Part shown: positions 8,530-20,600 of the stretch, one piece after another
Layout: each line of letters opens with the position of its first letter
Position numbering within the stretch: the first letter of the stretch is position 1
From: Rhodococcus pseudokoreensis
GTDB taxonomy: Bacteria; Actinomycetota; Actinomycetes; Mycobacteriales; Mycobacteriaceae
NCBI RefSeq assembly: GCF_017068395.1
Contig: NZ_CP070619.1
Span: 2,418,001 to 2,482,000, forward strand
Length of the DNA stretch: 64,000 nucleotides
Reading direction: 5' to 3'
The notes under the pieces: model-generated
Seen by the model: the letters and a program-made list of their open reading frames with translations, nothing else
Database searches by the model: none
What the model was told of the DNA's origin: nothing
Translations under genes and position numbers: made by a program

Positions 8530-9660
8530 TCACAACCAGCCCCGGCGTTTGAAGATCGTGTACAGCCCGGCGCAGGTGAGCATCATCAGCGACAGCGCGA
8601 ACGGATACCCTCCGACCCAGTGCAGTTCGGGCATGTGGTCGAAGTTCATGCCGTACACGGTTCCGATCAGGGTGGGCGCGAAGAGGATCGCCGCCCACGC
8701 CGACACCTTCTTGATCTCCTCGTTCTGCGCGTAACTGGCCTGGGTCAGGTTGCGCATCTCCTCGTTCTGCTCCTGCGACACCAGGGTGGCGTTGACGGTG
8801 AGGATGTTCCCGAGCAGCTGACGGAACCCGTCCGCCCGCTCCACGACGACCGTCGCGTGGTCGGTGACGTCGCGAAGGTAACGCTGCAGTTCCTCGTCGG
8901 TGTTGTACTTCTCGAAACCCTGCGACAACCCCCGCAGCATTCCGAGCAGCGGCCGTGTGGCCCTCTGGAATTCGATGACCTCGCGGGTGAGTTCGTAGAT
9001 ACGCCGCGACACGCCGGGCGCCCCGCTGAACACCTCGGTCTCGATCTCGTCGATGTCGTTCTGCAGCCCGGCCACCACCGGCGCGTACCCGTCGACCACG
9101 GCGTCGAGGATGGCGTAGAGCACGGCCTCGGGTCCGAGCCGGAGCAGGTCCGGGTTGCTCTCCATCCGCCTGCGCACCGCCGACAGGTCGGGGGATTCGC
9201 TGTGCCGGACCGTGAGCACGAACGTCGGACCGCAGAAGACGTGCAGCTCACCGAATTCGACGCGCTCGGTCTCGTCGCAGTACCGCGCGGCCCGGAGCAC
9301 CACGAACAGCGTCTTGCCGTAACGCTCCAGCTTGGGCCGCTGGTGGGCGACAATGGCGTCCTCGACGGCCAGCTCGTGCAGATCGAATTGCTTTGCCGCC
9401 GCGTACAGCTGGGCGTCGTTGGGCCGGTACATCCCGATCCACGCCATCGACGCCGCATCCGGCAGGCTCGCGAGCGCCTCCGACAACGTGGCCGGGGTGG
9501 CCGTCTTCCGGCCGTCGCGGTATACGGCGCTGTTGACCACCGTTTCCTCCGCGGGCGTCGGTTCGACGGCGCGGCGTGTGACGGCGTGACCGGCGGCCGC
9601 ATCGGACAGACCGGCGGAGCGGCTGGGCAGGAGGGAACGAATCGGGCGCAACTGAGGCAT
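8530..9660 (-). CDS. corA: CorA-family Mg2+/Co2+ transport protein
   Basis: 376 residues. The long N-terminal cytoplasmic part ends in the extended helices of the CorA funnel. Two C-terminal membrane helices follow, and the signature GMN motif occurs as YGMNFDHMPEL between them (about residues 335-345). The last residues are basic (FKRRGWL), as in the cytoplasmic tail of the family. CorA forms a pentameric channel for divalent metals in the inner membrane. The ATG at 9660 gives an N-terminal extension of roughly 40 residues rich in Arg, Ala and Pro that is not part of the conserved domain; the GTG of VVNSAVYRDG could be the true start. No riboswitch was recognised upstream. Confidence 0.92.
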   Translation of the reverse strand: MPQLRPIRSLLPSRSAGLSDAAAGHAVTRRAVEPTPAEETVVNSAVYRDGRKTATPATLSEALASLPDAASMAWIGMYRPNDAQLYAAAKQFDLHELAVEDAIVAHQRPKLERYGKTLFVVLRAARYCDETERVEFGELHVFCGPTFVLTVRHSESPDLSAVRRRMESNPDLLRLGPEAVLYAILDAVVDGYAPVVAGLQNDIDEIETEVFSGAPGVSRRIYELTREVIEFQRATRPLLGMLRGLSQGFEKYNTDEELQRYLRDVTDHATVVVERADGFRQLLGNILTVNATLVSQEQNEEMRNLTQASYAQNEEIKKVSAWAAILFAPTLIGTVYGMNFDHMPELHWVGGYPFALSLMMLTCAGLYTIFKRRGWL

Positions 9661-9994
9661 GGCACGGGGCTTTCGGGGGAAAGGAGCAGCGCGGGACGGC
9701 GCTGAGGAACACGGACCGTGAAACCGCGCACCTACCGGTGGAACGGTTTCAGTTGGTACTGGGAGGTTGGCTTCTCATCGGATGCCACACCTCCTTACCC
9801 TCTCGCACTCTTCCCTCGAAAGAACGCTCTCTCGAGACAACACAGTTCACGACCTCGGCGAACTGCAGACCGCAGGACACGATACCCCCGGCGACCGGCC
9901 ACGACAACCTGGGATCCCCGCCGTGTCGGTCCCGGATCCGGCGCCCGCCGCGGCAGATACTGGGCGCGCACCGAATCACCACCGAGAGGCCCCC
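9661..9994. other. Intergenic region between corA and the exonuclease gene
   Basis: 334 bases between divergent starts. An open frame extends the exonuclease gene upstream to 9767, but its sequence (many His, Pro and Arg residues, no domain) looks non-coding. A purine/pyrimidine-rich, lower-GC patch runs from about 9775 to 9850 and may hold promoters. I see no confident Mg2+-sensing leader, tRNA or small RNA. Confidence 0.4.
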
Positions 9995-10690
9995 ATGACC
10001 AGCTGGTCGGACAGACCGATCTGCGCGTTCGATCTGGAGACGACGGGGCCCGACCCCTCCGACGCCCGCATCGTCTCCGCGTGCATCGCCGTCGTCGACG
10101 CTCACCACGTCGAGTCGCGCACCTGGTTGCTCGACCCGGGGGTTGCCATCCCGCAGGGCGCGTCGGACGTGCACGGAATCTCCACGGAGTACGCCCGGGC
10201 TCACGGGCAGGACTACGCCACCGGGTACGGCGAGATCCGCGACGCCCTGTACGACGCGTGGACCCGGGACCACGCCGTCGTCGCGTTCAACGCCTCCTAC
10301 GACCTGACCGTCATGCACACCGAGGGTCTGCGGCTCGGGCTGCCCGAACTCGTCACCGGCATCGTCGTCGACCCGTACGTCATCGACCGCGAGATGGACC
10401 GGTACCGGAAGGGCAGGCGCACCCTCGGCGCGGTGTGCGAGTACTACGGCATCGCACTGGAGGACGCGCACGAGGCGGAGGCCGATGCGCTCGCCGCCGC
10501 ACACCTCGCCCGGAGGCTGGCGCAGGAGTTCCCGAATCTGCGGGCCCTCGACATCATGACCCACCAGGCCGACTGGCACGCGGAGCGGCAGCGCGACTTC
10601 GCCGACTACCTCGTCCGGCAGGGGCGCGACGCGTCGGACGTCAACGGCGAGTGGCCGATTCGCGGCCTCACCCCGTTCCGCATCGCCTGA
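9995..10690 (+). CDS. DnaQ-like 3'-5' exonuclease (DEDDh family)
   Basis: 231 residues from the ATG at 9995, chosen because GAGAGG lies just upstream and the exonuclease fold begins at once. The Exo I motif is FDLETTGPDP (catalytic Asp and Glu). The Exo II region is AVVAFNASYDLTVM (Asp). The Exo III region is HEAEADALAAAHLA (His and Asp). The family includes the proofreading subunit of DNA polymerase III and stand-alone exonucleases; this one has no polymerase or BRCT domain attached, so its pathway is open. Its TGA stop lies six bases from the convergent stop of the NRPS gene, and together the two stops form a palindrome. Confidence 0.88.
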   Translation: MTSWSDRPICAFDLETTGPDPSDARIVSACIAVVDAHHVESRTWLLDPGVAIPQGASDVHGISTEYARAHGQDYATGYGEIRDALYDAWTRDHAVVAFNASYDLTVMHTEGLRLGLPELVTGIVVDPYVIDREMDRYRKGRRTLGAVCEYYGIALEDAHEAEADALAAAHLARRLAQEFPNLRALDIMTHQADWHAERQRDFADYLVRQGRDASDVNGEWPIRGLTPFRIA

Positions 10691-10699
10691 CCCGGGTCA
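10688..10699. repeat. 12-bp palindrome made of two convergent stop codons
   Basis: TGACCCGGGTCA is a perfect palindrome. Its left end is the TGA stop of the exonuclease and its right end is the TGA stop (minus strand) of NRPS-A. There is no room for a larger terminator between the genes, so their transcripts probably overlap at the 3' ends. Confidence 0.7.
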
Positions 10700-13600
10700 C
10701 GGGTGGTCGGTGAGCGCGCGGGAGAGCACCGGCCCGATGACGGCGAGGGACTGCGGCTCGATCATGTCGTTGTGTCCGCAGTCCACGGGCTGCTCGTCGA
10801 TCCGGCCGGTGACGAGCGGCCGCCATTCGGCGGCCGAGTGCGCGCGGGCGGTCCCGTCCCCGTCGCCGGTGGCGTGGAAGACGAGCAGGTCCCCGTCGTA
10901 GGCCCGGGGCACGAAGTGGTGGGCGAGCCACCGGGAGTTCTCGTAGCCGGCGGAGATCCGTTCGAGGTCGCGTCCCCGCACACCGGTCTCGGTGCCGAAG
11001 GACTCGTCGATCAACCGGGCCGCGTGCTCGTACGTCATCTCGGCGTCCGGGTCGGCCTGCAGTCCCAGCCCACGCAGGAGGTCCCGGATGTCCAGCCTGC
11101 CGGACGGCGGCTCCTCGCCGCCCACGGGGTAGCTGTCCATGACGGCCAGCGTGCCGACATCCTCGCCCGCCGCCTGCAGTTCGACGGCCATGGCATGCGC
11201 GATGACCCCGCCGAGCGACCAGCCGAGCAGGTCGTACGGGCCGGCGGGCTGGATGGCCCGCATCTCCTCGAGGTAGCGGTGCGCCAGGTCCTCGATCGTC
11301 CGGTAGTCGCCGTCCCCGCTGATCGTGGGCAGTTGCAGCCCGTACGCGGGCCGGTCCGGCGGGAGGTACTGCACCAGACCGGCGTACCCCCAGGACAGCC
11401 CGATTCCCGGATGCACGCAGAACAGCGGCCTGCCGCTGCCCTGCGCCCGCAGCGGAATCACCACGGCGAGCGCCTCTTCCAGGCCGGCGCTCCGGACCGG
11501 AAGGTCGAGGCGGCCCGCGATCCCCGCAGGGGTCGGGTCGAGGAACATCCATTGCAGCGGAACCTGCCGATCCAGTTCGGCCTGCAGCGCGCTGACGATC
11601 CTCGTGGCGAGGAGGGAGTTCCCGCCGAGATCGAAGAAGCTGTCGGCGGTGCCCACCCGGTCCAGCCCGAGCACCGACGCGAAGACGTCCACGACGACGC
11701 GCTCGGTCTCCGTGGCCGGCGCCCGGAACGCGGCGCCGGTCGAACCGAACTCGGGGGCAGGCAACGCCTTCCGGTCGAGTTTGCCCACCGGGGTCATCGG
11801 GATCCGGTCGAGTACGACGACCGCGGACGGCACCATGTGGGCGGGCAGGCGCTCGGACGCGTAGGTGCGCAGCCCGGCGGGCTCGATGTCCTGTCCGTCC
11901 TGAACCCGCACATACGAGGCGAGCACGGTGTCGCCGGACGGGCCGGTGTGACCGACGGTGGCGGCGAACGCCACCGCCGGGTGCCTGCCGAGCACGGCGT
12001 CGATCTCCCCGAGTTCGATGCGGAAGCCACGGACCTTGACCTGGAAGTCGCTGCGGCCCAGATACTCCAGTGTGCGGTCGCTTCTCCAGCGCACCACGTC
12101 GCCGGTCCGGTACATCCGGCACCCCGGCTCCCCGAAGTTGCAGGCCACGAATCGTTCCGACGTGAGCGCAGGCCGGTTGTGGTACCCGCGCGCCATCCCC
12201 GGCCCGGCGATGTACAACTCGCCGGGCACCCCGGCGGGCACCGGCTGCAGCCGCTCGTCGAGCACGAGGAACGCGAATCCCAGTGCGGGAGAACCGATGT
12301 TCACTCCCTCGCCGGGGCGCATCGGGGCGCTGACACTCGCCTGGATGGTGGTCTCCGTGGGTCCGTACCCGCTGTGCAGGCTCCGCCCGGGTGCCCACCG
12401 CGCGACCACCTCCGGCGGGCACGCCTCGCCGACCAGGTCGAGGACCCGAAGCGAATCGAGCCCGTCGTTGTCGAGCGCCGCCAGCGCGGTCGGGGTGATG
12501 GTCGCGTGGGTCACCCGCTCGCGGCGGAACAGGTCCGCCAACTCGCTGCCCCCGAGGACGGCGGGCGGCACGATCACGACCTGCGCCGACGCGCTGAACG
12601 CCATCATCAACTCGAACACGGAGGCGTCGAAACTCGGGGACGCCAGTTGCGACACCCGGGACTCATGGGTGACCTGGAACCGTTCGTGCGTCTCCGCGGT
12701 GAAATCGGCCATCCCCCGGTGGGTGACGGTGACGCCCTTCGGCCTTCCGGTAGACCCGGACGTGTAGATGAGATAGGCCGGGTGGGCGAGGTGCAACGGA
12801 CTCGTCCGATCCTCGTCGGTGACCGGCGCCGGCGACACCGCTGCCACCTGCGCGGCGACCTCCTCGTCGTCGAGCATCAGCCACGGGACGGTGTCCGGCA
12901 GGTCGCCGCGGCGGCTTCTCACGGTGAGGCCGAGCGCGGCCCGGCAGTCGGTGAGCATGTAGTCGATGCGCTCGCGCGGATACGTGGGGTCGACGGGCAC
13001 GTACGCCGCGCCGGCCTTGGTGATCGACCAGATCGCGACCACCGATTCGATCGAGCGAGGCATTCCGACGGCCACGAACGTCTCCGGCCCCACGCCACGG
13101 CCGCGCAGCACGCGCGCCCACCGGTTGGACCACTCGTCGAGTTCGCGGTAGCTGACCTGCCGGTCCTCGTAGGACAGGGCCACCGAGCCGGGGTCGAATG
13201 CGGCGGCCGCGGTCAGCAGGTCGGGCCACAACTGCGCTCGCACGTCCGGCTCGCCGCGGGCCGGCGCCATCGCCCGCAACTCCGCCTCGTCGAGCATCGG
13301 GAGGTCGCCGACCGGCCGGTCGGGGTTCGCCGTGACGGCGTCGAGGATCCGCACGAACCGGTCGGCGAACCCGCGGACCGTGCCGGGGTCGAAGAGGTCG
13401 GTGGCGAAATCGACGGCGCCGCTCATCCCCGCCGGCGCACCGTCCGCGTCGAACTCCTCCGCCAGCAGGAATTCGAGATCCACCTTGACCACGGCGAGCC
13501 CGGAGTCGATGCCGCGGACGTCCAGCCCCGGCAGCGTCAGGACGGGCCGCTCGTTGTTCTGGAATTCCAGCGAGACCTGGACGAGCGGCGCATACGCCGT

Positions 13601-14620
13601 CGACCGGGTGGGCCCGACCGCGTCCACCACCCGCTCGAACGGAACGTCGGCGTGGGCGAACGCCCCGAGGTCGACGTCCCGGCAGTGCGCGGCCAGAGCG
13701 GTGAACGACGCGGCCGCGTCCACCCGGGTGCGGAGCGCGAGCGTGCCCACGAACATGCCGACCAGACCGTCGAGCGCGGGGTCGCCGCGGCCGGCGATCG
13801 GGGTGCCGACGGCGACGTCCGCGGTGCCACCGAGCCGGCCGAGCAACACCGCCAGTGCCGCGTGCACGGTCATGAACTCGGTGGAGCCGAGGCGTCGCGA
13901 CAACTCCCGGACGCGTCGATGCAGGTCGGCATCGACGGAGAAGTGGATGCGCGCGCCGCGGAAGGACTGCTGGGACGGCCGATCCCGGTCGGTGGGTAGT
14001 TCCAGGAGATCGGGAGTACCCGCCAGCGCGGTCGTCCAGTAGTCGAGCTGCCTCGACAGCAGCGACCCGGGGTCGTCTTCCGAACCGAGTAGTTCCCGCT
14101 GCCACAGCGCGTAGTCGGCGTACTGCACCGGAAGCGGTGCCCAGTCGGGCGCGCCGCCGGATGCGCGGGAGCCGTACGCGGCCATCACGTCGCGCACCAG
14201 CGGGCCCATCGAGAACCCGTCTGCCGAGATGTGGTGCACCACCACGGCGAGGACGTGCTCGGTGGCGCTCAGCGAATACAGCCCGGCCCGCAGCGGAAGC
14301 TCCGCGGTGACATCGAAACCCGCGGAGACGAACCGGGACACCTCGTCGCGAAGGTGGCCTTCCGCGACGGAGACGGGGATCAGCGCCGGCACCGCACCGG
14401 CGGCGGGCAGAATCTGCTGAACCGGCCAGTCCCCGCGGACCGGGAACATCGTGCGCAGCGACTCGTGCCGGACGAGGACGTCGGTGAGGGCCGAGTTCAG
14501 CGCTCCCACATCGAGATCCCCACTCAGGGTCACGACGATCGGGATGTTGTAGGCGGCCGAGGTGGTGTCGAGCTGGTTGACGAACCACATCCGCTGCTGC
14601 GCGAACGACAGCGGAATGTC
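10697..14620 (-). other. NRPS-A module 7, C-A-T-TE (unassigned residue, release)
   Basis: C domain HHISADG. The code is D-A-F-T-D-V-G-I-Q-K, which I cannot assign; an Asp at position 299 is unusual and differs from NRPS-B module 7. The carrier is DLGGNSL near 11615. The thioesterase (about 10700-11480) starts [15 protein letters not shown] and has the nucleophile in GWSLGG and the His in [10 protein letters not shown]. It releases the chain by hydrolysis or cyclisation. Confidence 0.78.
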
Positions 14621-17600
14621 GTCGGGCCGGGTGCGGGCGGCCGACAACACCGGGCGGCCGGACGGCCCCGCCCCGGACTGTTCGATCCGGGCCGCCAGCG
14701 CCGCGACGGTGGGCGCCTCGAACAGGTCCCGCACCCCGCAGCGCAGTCGGTGCCGAGCAGCGCGCGCAGCCGCGCCGTGACCCGGGTGGCGCTCAGGGAG
14801 TTGCCGCCGAGGTCGAAGAAATCGGCGTCGGCGCCGACCCGCCCCAGTCCGAGTACGTCCGCGAAGACCCCGGCCACCGTTTCCTCGATCGGACCGGCCG
14901 GACTCCGGTAGTGCCCAGCCCCGGACAGCAGGTCGGGCTCCGGCAGCGCCGAGCGGTCCAGCTTGCCGACGGCCGTCAGCGGAATGCGTTCCAGCACCGC
15001 GATCGAGGTGGGCACCATGTGCGGGGGCAGACGGTCCGCCACGTGCCGGGTGACTTCGGCGGAGTCGAGGGAGCGGCCCGAAGACGGCACGACGTAGGAC
15101 ACCAGCAGGGTGTCACCCGCCGGCCCGCGGTGCGCGAGCGTGGCCGCGAATCCGACGTTCGGCTCCGACATCAGCGTGGCGTCGATCTCGCCGAGTTCGA
15201 TGCGGAAACCGCGCACCTTGACCTGGAAATCGGTGCGTCCCACGTATTCGATGCTGTGGTCCGGCGTCCAGCGCACGATGTCGCCAGTGCGATACATCCG
15301 CTCACCGGGCCGGAACGGGTCGGCGACGAACCGCTCGGCGGTCAGTGCCTGCCGGCGGTGGTAGCCGCGGGCCAGACCCGCCCCGGCGAGATACAGTTCG
15401 CCCGCAACACCGACGGGGACCGGTTGCAGCCGGGTGTCGAGCACCAGTTCCGTCACGCCGCGGATCGGCCCGCCGATGGTGATCGGTTCCCCCGGGACCA
15501 TCGGTGCGCCGATGTTGGACATGATCGTGGTCTCGGTCGGTCCGTACGCGTTGTACAGCCTGCGGCCGGGCGCCCAGCGGGCGACGAGTTCGGGCGGGCA
15601 CGCCTCGCCGCCGAACACCAGGTCCGTGAGGTGCGTCAGCCCTGCTGGATCGAGTGACGCCAACGCGGCGGTGGTGATGAACGCGTGAGTGACGTTCCGG
15701 TCGGCCAGCAGCCGCGCGAGTTCGTCGCCGCCGAACACGGTGGGCGGCGCGATCACCATCGTCGCGCCAGCGCCGAACGCCTGGAGATACTCGAACAGCG
15801 ACCCGTCGAAGCTCGGGGTGGAGAAGTGCAGGGTCCGGGATTGCGTTGTCGCACCGAAACGTTCGAGTTGGTCGAGGGCGAAGTTGTCCAGACCGCGGTG
15901 GGTGACCACCACACCCTTGGGCAGGCCAGTGGACCCCGACGTGTAGACGGCGTACGCGGCGGTGTCCAGCGTGACCGGTCCGCTCCGGTCGGCGTCGGTC
16001 ACCGGTGTCCCCGGACGCTCGGCGCACTCGCTCGCGAAGCCGGGTTCGTCGAGGAGCAGCCAGTGCGTGTCCCCCGGGAGCCGGTCTCGGTGCCCGGTCG
16101 TGGTCAGGCCGAGCGTGACTCCGGAATCGACGAGCATGTGGGTGATGCGCTCGTCGGGGTAGTTCGGGTCGATCGGCACGAACGCCGCACCGGTCTTCGC
16201 CACCGCCCACACCGACAGCACCGAGTCGAGGGACCGCGGAATCCCGATGGCCACGAACGTCTCCGGGCCCGCCCCGCGTGCAATGAGGGCGCGGGCCAGA
16301 CGATTCGACTGCTCGTCCAGCTCGCCGTAGGTGACGTCGACGTCCTCGTAGGACAGGGCGACCGCGTGCGCGTCGAGTGCGGCACCCTCCTCGAGGATCT
16401 GCGGCAGTGTGCGGGCCGATCCGCCGGGACTGCCGAGGACCGGCACCAGTTCGGCGCGCTCCCGGTCCGTCAGCAGCGACAGAGCGGCCAGCGGCCGGTC
16501 CGGACGGGTGCAGGCGTCGAGCACCCGGAGCACCCGGCCGGCGACGTCTGCGACGGTGTCCGCGGCGAAGACGTCCGGGAGGTACTCGAATTTCAGGTGC
16601 AGCCGCGCGTCGACCGACGCCACCAGGCTGAGCGGGTAGTGGGCGGCGTCCCGCGCGTCCACCCCGGTGACGCGCAGGCCGGCGATGTCGGTGTCGGTGG
16701 AGAGCCCGGCGCGGTCCACGGGGTACGACTCGAACACGGTCAACGTGTCGAACCCGACCTCCGGCCCCGCCGCGCCCTGAATCTCGGACAGGCCCAGATA
16801 ATGGTGATCCAGCAGCGCCGCCTGCTCGGCCTGCACCCGTTCCAGCAGCGCACCGACGGTCTCGCCGGGGCGCAGCCGGATCCGGACGGGGAGGGTGTTG
16901 ATGAACAGGCCGACCATCGTCTCGATGCCCGCCAACTCGGGCGGCCGCCCCGACACGGTGGCACCGAACAGCACGTCGTCGCGAGCGGTCAACGCGCCCA
17001 GCACGATCCCCCACGAGACCTGGACGAGAGTGTTCACGGTCAGCCCCCGCGAACGCGCGACGTCCCGCAACCGGGCGGTGCGCTCCTCGTCGAGGTCGAA
17101 GACGAACTCGTCGGACATCGTTGACAACCGGCCACCCCGGTCGGAGTGCGCCAGCAAGGTCGGACCGTCCACCCCGGCGAGAGCCCGGGCCCACACCTCC
17201 CGGGACGCGTCCTGATCGCGGCGGGTCATCCACGCCAGGTAGTCGCGGTATGCGCGGACGCGGGGCAGCGGCGACGCGTCCCCGTCGGTGGCGTACAGCG
17301 TCAGCAACTCCCGGACCAGCAACGGCATCGACCAGCCGTCGAGCAGGATGTGATGGTTCGTCGACACCAGCCGGTATCGGTTCGGCCCGGTCGCGATCAG
17401 CATGAACCGGATCAGCGGGGCGCGGGTCATGTCGAACGGGCGCAGCCGGTCCTCGGCCAGCAACCGTGTGATCTCGGATGCCGCGCCGTCCTCGCCGAGA
17501 GCCGTCAGGTCGACCTGGTGCCAGGGTGCGTGCACCCGTCGCCGGATCACGTGCACGGCGTTGCCCTCGGCGTCCCGGAGGAAGCCGGCGCGCAAGTTGT

Positions 17601-20600
17601 CGTGCCGGGCCAGCAGCGCATCGGCCGCGCGGCGCAATCGACGCGGATCCACGGCGCCGTCGAGTTCGAGGCTCATCTGCACCAGGTAGGCGTCGAGGGA
17701 GTCGTCGGCGAGTTCGGCGTGGAAGAGCATGCCGGACTGCAGCGGCGACAACGGCCATACGTCCGTCAGGTCAGGGCAACGGCTTTCGAGCGCTTCGATC
17801 GCGTCCTGGCGCAGTGCGACAAGTTCGAGGTCCGACGGCGTGAACCCGGTGCCGCCCGACTCCGCATGGGTGCCGAGCGCGGCGAGGGCCTGCAACCACA
17901 GCCCCGCGAGTTCCTCGACCTCCTCGCGGGCGAGGACCTCCGGTGGGTACGTCCACGTGGAACTCAGGAGGGGGCCGTCGCCCGAGTCGACGGTCATGGC
18001 ATTGATGTCGACGACGGCCGCGACCGGGACGGCCGGGTTCTCGCGCAGTCCGGGTTCGTCGATCGGCGCCCACCCCTCCGCGGTCTCCGTGGCGGTCCCG
18101 CCCATTCTGCCGAGGTAGTTGAAGCTGACCTGGGGCATCGGCAGCGGTGAAAGAGACTGTGCCGTGTCGTCGTTCAGGTACCGGAGTAGCCCGAACCCGA
18201 TGCCGTGGTCGGGGACGGCGAGGAGTTGTTCCTTCACCGACTTGAGTGCGGCCCCCGCGGACGGACCTGCCGCGAACGCGTCGTCGAGGTCGACCCCGCT
18301 GAGATCGAGTCGCACGGGGAAGATCGTGGTGAACCAGCCGATGGTGCGCGCGAGATCGGCGCCGGGCACCACCTGCTCTTCACGACCGTGGCCTTCGAGC
18401 CCGACCAGCGCGCCGGGAAGGTCGATGCCGCGGTGTCGCCGCCATCGCGTCAGCGCCATCGCCAGTGCCGTCAGCAGGGCATCGGCGACGCTGCCGTGGA
18501 ACGCCCGTGGCACGGTCGTCAGCAGCGTCTCGGTCAGCGCGGCCGGAACAGATACCGAAAAGTCCGCGGCTTTGGCGGCGGTGTCCGACGCGGTCAACGG
18601 GCGCGACCCCAGCAGCGGGTCGGGTGCGTCCAGCACGCTGCGCCACAGGTCGAGTTCGGCGGCGCGCCGGGGCTCACGCGCGGCGTCGGCGAGGCCGTGC
18701 GCCCACCGGCGCATCGACGTCCCCGGCCGCTCCAGCACCGGTGCGCTGCCGGACTGCACTTGCGTGCACGCCGCGGCGAGGTCGGGGATCAGGATCCGCC
18801 AGGACACCCCGTCCATCGCCAGGTGATGCACGACGATCAGCACACGACCCGGACGTTCGCCTTCGTCGAACCAGACCACCTGCATCAGCACGCCCGACTC
18901 CGGGTCGAGCCGATCGAGAGCGCTGTCGAATTCGGCGCCGATCTCGTCCGCCCGGCCCCGGCGCAGCACGGTCGCCGCACGCACCGCCCCCTCGGCCTGC
19001 ACCTCCATCGACCAGCCCGGTTGGGTGCTGGACGTGCGGTACAACCGCGCCCGCAAGACATCGTGCCGGTCCAGCACGGCCTGCAAGGCGCGCGTCAGGG
19101 TGTCTTCGGTCATCGTCGCCGGAAGGGTGAACAGCGCGGACTGCGCGTAGCGGCGGAAATCCCCGCCCCTGGCGAGCATCCACCGCACGATCGGTGTCAG
19201 CACGACCTCCCCGACCCCGCCGCCGGGCAGTTCGTCGAGAACCACCGCCTCGTCGTCCGTGCCGGCTGTCGCGGCCAGCCCGGCAACGGTCTTGCGCTCG
19301 AACACGTCCCGCGGCGAGATCAGTACCCCGGCGGCCTTGGCACGGGTGACCAGCTGGATCGACATGATCGAATCGCCGCCGAGGGCGAAGAAGGAGTCGT
19401 CGACACCCACTGAGTCGAGACCCAGGACCTCCGCGAACAGGCCGGCGAGGATGCGTTCGGTCTCGGTGACCGGTCCGCGGCCCGCGGTCACCCGCTGCCC
19501 GAAGTCCGGTTCGGGCAGCGCCTTCCGATCGAGTTTGCCGTTCACCGTCAGCGGCATTGCGTCGAGCACCATCACCGCGGCCGGCACCATGTGCGACGCC
19601 AATCGCTCCGTGGCCGCGTCGGCAATCACGGCCGGGTCGATTGCGACGCCGGCCTCCGGCACCACGTACCCCACCAACCGGTCGCCGCGCGCCGTTACCG
19701 CCGCCTGTGCCACCCCCGCGTTGGCGAGCAGGGCCGACTCCACCTCCCCGAGTTCGATCCGGTAGCCCTTCACCTGCACCTGGAGGTCGTTGCGGCCGAG
19801 GTACTCCAGCTGTCCGTGCGCGTTCCACCTGCCCAGATCGCCGGACCTGTACATCCGGGCCCCGGGCACGAACGGGTCGGCGACGAATCGGCCGGACGTG
19901 AGGGCGGCCCGGCCGAGGTAGCCGCGCGAGACCTGCGCCCCGGAGACGTACATCTCCCCGGTCACTCCCGGCGGCGCCGGGTGGAGTCGTCCGTCGAGCA
20001 CGTACACGTGCAGTCCCGGCAGACCCCGGCCGATCAGCGACCCGGACGCCTCCTCCACGAGGTCCCGGTCGATCGGCAGGTGGGTGACGTGCACGGTGGT
20101 TTCCGTGATGCCATACATGTTCGCCAGCACCGGCGCGCTGTCGCCCCGGCGGGCGTACCAGCGCCGCAGTTGCCCGAAGTCGAGGGCCTCCCCGCCGAAG
20201 ATCACGTACCGCAGCGAGAGATCGGGGCCACCGGCGAGGCGATCCTCCTCCGCCAATTGGTAGAAGGCGGTGGGGGTTTGGTTCACGACCGTGACGTGTT
20301 CGTCGCGCAGGAGACCGAGGAATTTCTCGGGTGAGCGCGCCGTGAAGTAATCCACCAGCACCAGTCGGCCGCCGTGCGCGAGCGCTCCCCACATCTCCCA
20401 CACCGAGAAGTCGAATGCGGCGGAATGGAACATGGTCCACACGTCAGCCGGTCCGAACCCGAACAGCGTCTGCGTGTTCGCCATCAGCGTGACGACGTTG
20501 CGGTGCGAGACCTGCACGCCCTTCGGCTGCCCGGTGGAACCGGAGGTGTAGATCACGTAGGCCACGGAGTCCAGGTGCAGTGGCGTGCGGCGGTCGTCGT

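Noticed and set aside
9661..9994. Mg2+ riboswitch (M-box) upstream of corA
   Set aside because: I could not find the conserved stems or loops by eye, and the family is not typically recognised in this position.
10703..13999. Long open frame on the plus strand (over 1,000 codons) opposite NRPS-A
   Set aside because: It is antisense to a clear NRPS module, its translation is rich in Arg, His, Gly and Asp without any domain, and such frames are expected in DNA with GC-biased third positions.
10697..14734. Treating module 7 of NRPS-A as a separate gene starting at GTG 14734
   Set aside because: It would begin in the middle of the module-6 carrier domain with no ribosome-binding site; a frameshift by tandem duplication explains it better.
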